Source of the DNA: an uncultured Ruminococcus sp. | GTDB lineage: Bacteria > Bacillota > Clostridia > Oscillospirales > Ruminococcaceae | NCBI GenBank assembly: GCA_910576995.1 | Contig: CAJTLC010000025.1 | Location: forward strand, 1 to 30,619 | DNA length: 30,619 nucleotides | Direction of reading: 5' to 3' | In this document: piece after piece, positions 26,272 to 30,619 of the stretch | Layout: each line of letters starts with the position of its first letter | Position numbering within the stretch: position 1 is the stretch's first letter | Made by a program: the position numbers and the translations under genes | The notes under the pieces: model-generated | The model's input: only the letters and a program-made list of their open reading frames with translations | Told to the model about the DNA's origin: nothing | Database searches by the model: none

Positions 26272-26432
26272 AGAGCCTGTTTAAGATCTCCGAATTGTCG
26301 GATTATCAATCAGGATTTTTCATCGGCAAGGCAAAAAACGCCGGCGTACTGACGTACGGCAAGGATTTTTAACGCAGTCCGATGGAAAATCCTGCCGAAA
26401 AGACGATGATAAGGAGATTTTAAACACACTCT
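26272..26432. mobile_element. 161-bp TA-flanked palindromic element (MITE-like), copy 1
   Basis: The ends form long imperfect inverted repeats. The outer 20 bases (AGAGCCTGTTTAAGATCTCC and the complement of 26413-26432) differ at three positions. An unpaired stretch of about 18 bases follows, then a second arm (CAGGATTTTTCATCGG against CAGGATTTTCCATCGG). The core holds CAAGGC, an 11-base gap, GCGTACTGACGTACGG, an 11-base gap and AACGCAG. TA dinucleotides flank it (26270-26271 and 26433-26434), as expected for insertion by a Tc1/mariner or IS630-type transposase. It has no coding capacity. It fills most of the gap between recD2 and the small membrane-protein gene. Confidence 0.72.
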
Positions 26433-26441
26433 TATATTATA

Positions 26442-26780
26442 CTACATTTTTAGTGAAATTGCAAATGATTTTGCGAAGAAATTTTCAATTTCATCATGTT
26501 CTATGAATACAGCATCGGGATTATTTTGGACAAAACGGCTGCAAAGTTCGATCTGATGCGGATTGGCGCTATAATTCACAAGAATTATATTTTGCCTGCC
26601 GCAGCCTTTTTGAGCAATATGATCGAGACGTTCATCGAATTCGGAATCTTCGGCAAATATCGGGAGGATAGCCAGATAAGCAGGCGAATTTCTGCGCGGA
26701 AGCGAAGTAAATATCAGCACGATTTCGGTTACGGCGATAATTCCCAGTGCGACTGCGGATAAAAATATTAACAGATTCAT
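26442..26780 (-). CDS. Small single-span membrane protein, unknown
   Basis: A 112-aa protein with one N-terminal membrane segment (about residues 2-24, LLIFLSAVALGIIAVTEIVL). A cytoplasmic or external domain of about 85 residues follows, rich in acidic residues. The frame opens earlier at 26807, but ATG 26780 has GGGAGG at good spacing and places the hydrophobic stretch at the N terminus. I do not recognise the family. It lies between MATE and recD2 on the same strand, with palindromic element 1 starting nine bases past its stop. Confidence 0.7.
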   Translation of the reverse strand: MNLLIFLSAVALGIIAVTEIVLIFTSLPRRNSPAYLAILPIFAEDSEFDERLDHIAQKGCGRQNIILVNYSANPHQIELCSRFVQNNPDAVFIEHDEIENFFAKSFAISLKM

Positions 26781-26867
26781 ACAATTTCCTCCCTGAGTCA
26801 GCATCAATGATATATTGTATAATATGATGAGAACTCAAAAAAGGTGAATATTTTTGTGCAGTTTTGA

Positions 26868-28232
26868 CTATAGATTTTTAGGAAGATCGGATGAAATCCC
26901 GCTGCGTTTGAGCATAATAATAACTACAGCAAGTTCGATCAGGAATGTCATTGACCACGAAACCGTATAAGAAATATATAGATTTTCGAGGGTGCGGAAT
27001 CGTTGGAAAACAGTGAAGATCCATAAGATTCTGAATCCGCATACGCCTGTGATCGTTATAATTAACGGCGCGATACTGCTCCCCATTCCACGCAAAGTTC
27101 CTGTCGCAACATCCATCAATCCGCAGAGAAAATATGGAATACATATGTACATAACGCGGACAAGTCCGTAATTTATCGCTTCCTGCGAATCGGTGATATA
27201 TATGGAGAGCAGAGGTTTTCCGAGAAAAAACGCCGTTAAGCCGAGACTTAGTCCTATCGCAAAAACGAATCCAAGACAAATTCCAAGCACCTTTTTTATT
27301 CGGTCGAATTTGCCTGCACCGTGGTTCTGACCTGTGAAATTCAGCGCAGTTTGACTAACGGAATTCATAGAAGTATAGACAAATCCCTCGATATTCTGGG
27401 CGGCGGCATTGCCTGACATGGCGATAGAACCGAAAAGATTTACCGATGATTGAATGATAACGTTAGAAATGGAGAAAAGCGAGCCTTGCAGTCCTGCCGG
27501 AAAACCAATACTAAGGATACGAAAGAGCTGACGACGGTATATCCGCATTTTTCGCAATTCCAATTTGCATTGATCCTGACGTTTCATAAGTGCGCGAATG
27601 ATAAGCGCTGCGGAGAGCGTTTGCGAGATCACCGTTGCGAGCGCAACTCCCGAAACGTCCATATTCAGCGATATTACGAAAAAGAGATTGAGTATCACAT
27701 TTAAAACTCCGGAAATTGTCAGATAGATCAGAGGCGATTTGGTATCGCCGGCGGCTCTTAAAATTGCAGAACCAAAATTATATATCATGCTTGAAGTTAT
27801 GCCCAAAAAATATATTCTCATATATGATGTGGAAAGATCGATAGCGTCGTCCGGAGTACCCATTAACATAAGAATTTTTCTCGCTCCAAGAATACCGACT
27901 ATCGTAAGAATCACGCCGCTTATCGCTGATATCGGGATAGATGTATGAACCGTTCTGCGTACGTCTTCATCTTTTCCGGCTCCAATTCCGTGCGCGCAGG
28001 TTACGCCTGCACCGACCGAAAATCCGATAAAAAGATTAACAAGCAGATTTATAACCGGTCCTGTTACTCCGACCGCTCCAACAGAGATACTGCCGCAATT
28101 CTGACCGACAACTATCATGTCAGCGGAGTTGAATAACAACTGCAAAACGCCTGTCAAAATAATTGGTATCGTATATGTAATTATAGGCTTTAACAGCGGA
28201 CCTTTAGTTAAGTCTACTGAACTATTTGTCAT
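26868..28232 (-). CDS. MATE-family multidrug/metabolite exporter
   Basis: A 454-aa, roughly 12-helix antiporter of the multidrug and toxic compound extrusion family, expected to use a Na+ or H+ gradient. The opening (LTKGPLLKPIITYTIPIILTGVLQ), the internal two-fold repeat, and motifs such as AVGVTGPV and GSAILRAAGDTKSPL place it with the DinF/NorM-like Clostridia group. The substrate cannot be read from sequence. AAAGGAG lies 8 bases before ATG 28232. A TATAAT sequence (28263-28268 on the minus strand) at the broken 3' end of the integrase could serve as its -10 box. Confidence 0.93.
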   Translation of the reverse strand: MTNSSVDLTKGPLLKPIITYTIPIILTGVLQLLFNSADMIVVGQNCGSISVGAVGVTGPVINLLVNLFIGFSVGAGVTCAHGIGAGKDEDVRRTVHTSIPISAISGVILTIVGILGARKILMLMGTPDDAIDLSTSYMRIYFLGITSSMIYNFGSAILRAAGDTKSPLIYLTISGVLNVILNLFFVISLNMDVSGVALATVISQTLSAALIIRALMKRQDQCKLELRKMRIYRRQLFRILSIGFPAGLQGSLFSISNVIIQSSVNLFGSIAMSGNAAAQNIEGFVYTSMNSVSQTALNFTGQNHGAGKFDRIKKVLGICLGFVFAIGLSLGLTAFFLGKPLLSIYITDSQEAINYGLVRVMYICIPYFLCGLMDVATGTLRGMGSSIAPLIITITGVCGFRILWIFTVFQRFRTLENLYISYTVSWSMTFLIELAVVIIMLKRSGISSDLPKNL

Positions 28233-28251
28233 AAGATCGCTCCTTTAAAAA

Positions 28252-29221
28252 TTAATTTGTTTTATTATATCGGCAGCAGTAGGGAACAAGTTTATCATTA
28301 AGTAATAGTTCCTTACGTTTATCGATCCATGCATCGTAGAAGTCATTATCCAACGAATAAGGTGTAAGCAGTTCAGATGAATTCTGTTGCATGAGAAATT
28401 TGATTAACAGCATAATCTTATCTGGAATTATTATTTTTCTGTTCTTGCCCTTCTTGGTTTTTATACCACCAGTCAAATATTGTTCACTAAGATTGACATT
28501 GCTTTTCTTGATTGTCAGGAGTTCACCGGGACGCATACCAGTATATAGCATGATTAGAATATGTGCAGTGATAATACTTTGATTGTTATGATAATTATTC
28601 CAAAGAATATTGATGTCGGCATCCTTGAATATTTCACGTTCTTCAGGATGTAGCTCAGGAAGTAACACGTATGTCGCCTTGTTACGATCACAGTAATCAT
28701 CTTGTAACGCGAGTTTATAAAAGTGTGAAAGCAGGTTTTTATACTTACCTCTATTGCAAAATGTCCAAAGAATGCTAAACAGAAATTTCGTATGTCAAGG
28801 CGGAGGAGGAAAGCGTGCTGACGCACGGTGACGACGACAACGCAGACAGACGAAATTTATGTCAGCATGAATGAATAATTTGCAATAGAGTCAAGTATAA
28901 TGTCTCGCTTGGTATAATAGCTTGTGCCTTTATCATCAACAAGCTGTTGCAACTCAGCCATATTCAATGTGTCAATATCACGATAACCTATATCGTTCTC
29001 AATTTTCTTATATGCTATATTATATGCGGTTCGCTTGGAATTGCTAAGTTTTTCACACTTTTTTCCGGATTTAAACAACTCCCAAAGTTCCGAAACGGTA
29101 ATATGTTTTTTCTGTTCTTTTTGCCCAGCAAGAATCGGGAGATAGGCTATGGCATCCTTTTTCTTTATAAATCCGCCTTTTTTAGTTTACGGCGAATTTT
29201 CTTTCCGTCTTTGATAATCGC
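28252..29221 (-). pseudogene. Tyrosine recombinase (phage-type integrase), multiply broken
   Basis: Remains of a site-specific integrase. The core-binding domain (ELWELFKSGKK, then AYKKIENDIGYRDI) is readable from about 29180 to 28898. The catalytic domain continues at 28741 (KNLLSHFYKLAL, the arginine motif TGMRPGELL, the lysine beta-hairpin IKTKKGKNRKI) to PYCCRYNKTN. Four lesions are visible: a 156-bp insertion at 28742-28897; no usable start upstream; a probable one-base slip in the six-A run at 29178-29183, across which KDGKKIRRKLKK joins GGFIKKKDAIAYL; and loss of the 3' end with the nucleophilic tyrosine. It should be inactive. Confidence 0.83.
28742..28897. mobile_element. 156-bp TA-flanked palindromic element (MITE-like), copy 2, inside integrase
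   Basis: The outer arms (TACTTACCTCTATTGCAAA against TACTTGACTCTATTGCAAA) differ at two positions. An unpaired stretch of 16-18 bases follows, then inner arms ACAGAAATTTCGTATGTC against ACATAAATTTCGTCTGTC. The core reads CAAGGC, an 11-base gap, GCGTGCTGACGCACGG, a 10-base gap and AACGCAG, the same plan as the copy at 26272. TA lies on each side (28740-28741 and 28898-28899). Removing the element plus one TA joins ...KRDI to KNLLSHFY... in frame, which supports a real insertion with TA target duplication. Confidence 0.82.
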
Positions 29222-29544
29222 TCTGCCGCATCTTCTTTGTCTTTACTCATCGTTGCATTATAGCTATTATCCAAATGCCCCAATAAGCAGTGACCCAGTT
29301 CGTGCATTATGCTGAATCGTTGCCTTGCAGGTGTATCGTTTGCATTATACAGAATATATAGTTGACCAAACGCAGGTTTTATTTCACCAGAATGTCCCTT
29401 TAATTTTTTTGGTGACATTTTTTTGCACTTTATTCCGTAATATTTTGCAATCTGCGTTGGCTTAATTGGAAGCTCGCTTACACCATAATCCAATAAACAT
29501 TGCCAACTTGCGTTTCTGACGTTTTTGTAAATACCATAGTTCAT
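29182..29544 (-). CDS. ImmA/IrrE-family metallopeptidase
   Basis: A 120-aa zinc peptidase-like protein with the motif MHELGHCLLGH (HELGH at 81-85). Relatives such as ImmA cleave or inactivate the neighbouring XRE repressor and so induce mobile-element genes. The N-terminal part (YGVSELPIKPTQIAKYYGI) is typical. The C-terminal tail (ERLSKTERKFAVN) does not look like the usual end. It overlaps, in another frame, what reads as the integrase N-terminal arm, so the tail may be a fusion product. ATG 29544 is preceded by AGAGGTGA, which is buried in a hairpin. Confidence 0.85.
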   Translation of the reverse strand: MNYGIYKNVRNASWQCLLDYGVSELPIKPTQIAKYYGIKCKKMSPKKLKGHSGEIKPAFGQLYILYNANDTPARQRFSIMHELGHCLLGHLDNSYNATMSKDKEDAAERLSKTERKFAVN

Positions 29545-29585
29545 AAAATCACCTCTATGGTATTGTACCGCAGAGAGGCGATTTT
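29545..29585 (-). promoter_or_regulatory. Hairpin sequestering the ImmA ribosome site
   Basis: AAAATCACCTCT (29545-29556) and AGAGGCGATTTT (29574-29585) pair over 12 bp on the minus-strand RNA, counting one G-U pair, around a 17-base loop. The 3' arm in the RNA contains the AGAGGUGA ribosome site two bases before the ImmA start. It would lower ImmA synthesis relative to the repressor from the same message. Confidence 0.6.
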
Positions 29586-29589
29586 ATGT

Positions 29590-30096
29590 TTACAGATCAT
29601 CGTCTGCATCTTCAGCATTAATTATATCCGAGATTTCTTCAGCTGTTAAGTATTCACCATTTATTCCACGTCTTGCTGCTGTTTTTACGGGGTAAGTCAT
29701 TGGATGTAAGTTGTTATTTGTGATATTTTCGGCATCAGTACTTGCAATTTCAGGGTATTTCGCATTTTTAGCAACTTCGCCAAGTTTAATCATTGTATCT
29801 ATTATAATTTGCCGCACTTCTTCTGGAAGCTTTATGTACATTTCAAGAGCTTCTTTTTCTCCAATTGCAAGATTTAGCATTGAGATCGGATTTTTTTCGG
29901 GTTCTCTGCCGAGAAGATAGTCGGTTGATACGCCATAGAAGTCGGCGAGTTTACACAGTGCAGGTGTTCCAACACCCCTCTCCCCACTTTCGTATTTTTG
30001 GTATACACCCAGAGACATATCACAACCAGCAGCAACATCTTTAGCGGATTTGTTTCTGTTCTTACGTAACATTTTTAGAATATCTTTTGTTTCCAT
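29590..30096 (-). CDS. XRE/Cro-CI-family repressor
   Basis: A 168-aa regulator. The N-terminal helix-turn-helix (about 3-62: SAKDVAAGCDMSLGVYQKYESGER, read here as two joined motif parts) is of the Cro/CI type, ending in ADFYGVSTDYLLGRE. The C-terminal half is helical and probably mediates dimerisation or ImmA recognition; no LexA-like Ser-Lys protease site is evident. The open frame runs to 30171, but ATG 30096 has AAAGGAGG 8 bases upstream and begins with the usual METKDILK. It very likely represses its own promoter and the rightward promoter through the palindromes upstream. Confidence 0.88.
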   Translation of the reverse strand: METKDILKMLRKNRNKSAKDVAAGCDMSLGVYQKYESGERGVGTPALCKLADFYGVSTDYLLGREPEKNPISMLNLAIGEKEALEMYIKLPEEVRQIIIDTMIKLGEVAKNAKYPEIASTDAENITNNNLHPMTYPVKTAARRGINGEYLTAEEISDIINAEDADDDL

Positions 30097-30117
30097 AATA
30101 AAGCCTCCTTTCAATAC

Positions 30118-30146
30118 ATTATACCACAATTGTTGTGCGTTTGCAA
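30118..30146 (-). promoter_or_regulatory. Repressor promoter with operator in its spacer
   Basis: On the minus strand TTGCAA (30141-30146), 17 bases and TATAAT (30118-30123) form a strong promoter for the repressor. The spacer contains the palindrome CACAACAATTGTG (30125-30137), ending one base before the -10 box. Binding there would block RNA polymerase, which implies self-repression. Confidence 0.75.
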
Positions 30147-30164
30147 TATAAATCATTAACTTTT

Positions 30165-30208
30165 GTATCATTGCACAAATATAACAATTGTTATTTGTGC
30201 AATGATAC
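30165..30208. promoter_or_regulatory. 44-bp palindrome, probable central operator
   Basis: GTATCATTGCACAAAT is mirrored exactly by ATTTGTGCAATGATAC, with TAACAATTGTTA (30182-30193) in the middle; one two-base asymmetry lies off centre. It shares the ACAATTGT motif with the two promoter palindromes and lies between them. A possible extra rightward promoter (TTGTTA 30188-30193, 18 bases, TATAAT 30212-30217) overlaps it. Confidence 0.65.
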
Positions 30209-30235
30209 GAATATAATAATAGTTATGCGAACCAC

Positions 30236-30264
30236 TTGGCATTTCACAATAATTGTGGCATAAT
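30236..30264 (+). promoter_or_regulatory. Rightward promoter with operator in its spacer
   Basis: TTGGCA (30236-30241), a 17-base spacer and CATAAT (30259-30264). The spacer contains the palindrome CACAATAATTGTG (30245-30257), placed one base before the -10 box, just as in the leftward repressor promoter. This would drive the 30361 gene and be repressed by the XRE protein. Confidence 0.72.
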
Positions 30265-30326
30265 GTGCTACAGAAACACCACATAAGAGAACTTAAACGG
30301 GAAGTAAACCGCAGGAGAAAACTTAA

Positions 30327-30356
30327 ATGGAGTTTCTGAATAAAACTGGAGGTTAA
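30327..30356 (+). CDS. Possible 9-residue leader peptide
   Basis: An ATG at 30327 with AGGAG about 9 bases upstream encodes MEFLNKTGG and stops at 30356, 4 bases before the next start. Its last codons contain the GGAGG ribosome site of the following gene. Ribosomes reading it would cover or expose that site. It is short and may be chance. Confidence 0.3.
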   Translation: MEFLNKTGG

Positions 30357-30360
30357 AATT

Positions 30361-30582
30361 ATGCAAGAATTAAAAACAAAGTTCGATTTGAACTCCGTTC
30401 CTACTGACCAGCTTGTAGCGGAACTGGTCAGTAGGAACGGAGCGAGTGTGTATAACTGCGATCTTTATAAACAGTGCAATTACAGAGCCACTATCATAGC
30501 AATGATGAGTATGGGATTTGCATTGCTCAAAAGCGTTCATCAGGTGCAGGATAATCCTAAACAGCAGAAAGACCAGCTATAA
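30361..30582 (+). CDS. Small mobile-element protein containing a palindromic coding segment
   Basis: A 73-aa protein. Residues about 12-27 (SVPTDQLVAELVSRNG) resemble the short PT..LV.EL..R.GV segment found in many small phage or integrative-element proteins (BC1881-like, from memory). The middle (YRATIIAMMSMGFALLKSV) is hydrophobic enough to be amphipathic or membrane-associated. GGAGG lies 8 bases upstream of the ATG. The function is unknown. Codons 11-28 are built on a perfect 19-bp inverted repeat. It is the first gene under the repressed rightward promoter. Confidence 0.72.
   Translation: MQELKTKFDLNSVPTDQLVAELVSRNGASVYNCDLYKQCNYRATIIAMMSMGFALLKSVHQVQDNPKQQKDQL
30393..30442. repeat. Perfect 19-bp inverted repeat inside a coding region
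   Basis: CTCCGTTCCTACTGACCAG (30393-30411) and CTGGTCAGTAGGAACGGAG (30424-30442) are exact complements around a 12-base loop. No T-run follows, so it is not a normal terminator. Confidence 0.9.
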
Positions 30583-30598
30583 AAAGTCAATACCCAAA

Positions 30599-30619
30599 AT
30601 GAAAAAAATCAAGAAAAAT
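30599..30619 (+). CDS. Possible start of next gene, cut by window end
   Basis: An ATG at 30599 opens a lysine-rich frame (MKKIKKN) that runs off the window. It lies 16 bases after the previous stop without a clear ribosome site, so it is only a candidate. Confidence 0.25.

Noticed and set aside
26442..26867. Calling the 112-aa protein a MATE accessory subunit
   Set aside because: Only same-strand adjacency supports it; 87 bases and its own ribosome site separate the starts and no family link is known to me.
29182..29233. Reading the ImmA tail as a normal C terminus
   Set aside because: The +1 frame here reads like an integrase N-terminal arm (KDGKKIRRKLKK), so I treat the tail as possibly altered rather than as a defined domain.
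30393..30442. Invertible phase-variation switch
   Set aside because: A 12-base invertible segment is far shorter than known recombinase-driven switches; kept only as a remote possibility.
1..30619. CRISPR arrays, tRNA or rRNA genes
   Set aside because: No regularly spaced repeats, tRNA cloverleaf signals or rRNA sequence noticed on reading; a dedicated scan was not possible.

Overview
The window looks like chromosome of an anaerobic, low-to-mid GC Firmicute of class Clostridia, most likely an Oscillospiraceae/Ruminococcus-like gut bacterium. Grounds: a complete-looking anaerobic (cbi-type) cobalamin gene set, strong AGGAGG-type ribosome sites, sigma-A promoters, TTG/GTG starts, and RecD2 without RecBC. 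Taxonomy is inference; there is no rRNA or tRNA gene here.

Region 1 (about 160-20958, plus strand) is one tightly packed gene run. From a single visible promoter (163-191) it reads: MscS channel, membrane-anchored metallophosphoesterase, two FAD-dependent oxidoreductases, a 92-aa unknown protein and rsmA. It then runs directly into 17 corrinoid genes: cbiL-cbiD-cbiF-cbiG-cbiH-cbiJ-cbiET-cbiA-cobT-cobU-cobS-(cobU-like)-cobC-cbiB-cobD-cbiP-cbiC. Together these carry cobalt-factor II to adenosylcobalamin, with the nucleotide loop built by CobT/CobU/CobS/CobC and the aminopropanol arm by CobD/CbiB. Largest gap is 31 bp and most neighbours overlap. I found no cobalamin riboswitch. Cobalt chelatase, sirohydrochlorin synthesis, adenosyltransferase and cobalt transport are not in the window. 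An unusual pair of CobU paralogues each keeps a different half of the family's motifs.

Region 2 (21180-28232, minus strand) is ordinary chromosome: a PAS-(degenerate GGDEF)-EAL c-di-GMP enzyme with its own strong promoter and a hairpin leader, a stand-alone MreB translationally linked to RecD2, a small one-span membrane protein, and a MATE exporter.

Region 3 (28252-30619) is the worn end of an integrative element or prophage: a multiply broken tyrosine integrase, an ImmA/IrrE metallopeptidase, an XRE repressor, and a two-promoter operator region in which each promoter carries a near-identical palindrome in its spacer. A small rightward gene follows whose coding region contains a perfect 19-bp inverted repeat.

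The most interesting structure is a pair of about 160-bp, TA-flanked, imperfectly palindromic elements (26272-26432 and 28742-28897). Their ends differ in sequence but they share layout and a conserved core, including a hairpin with compensatory base changes. One sits in the integrase gene, and removing it with one TA restores the reading frame.
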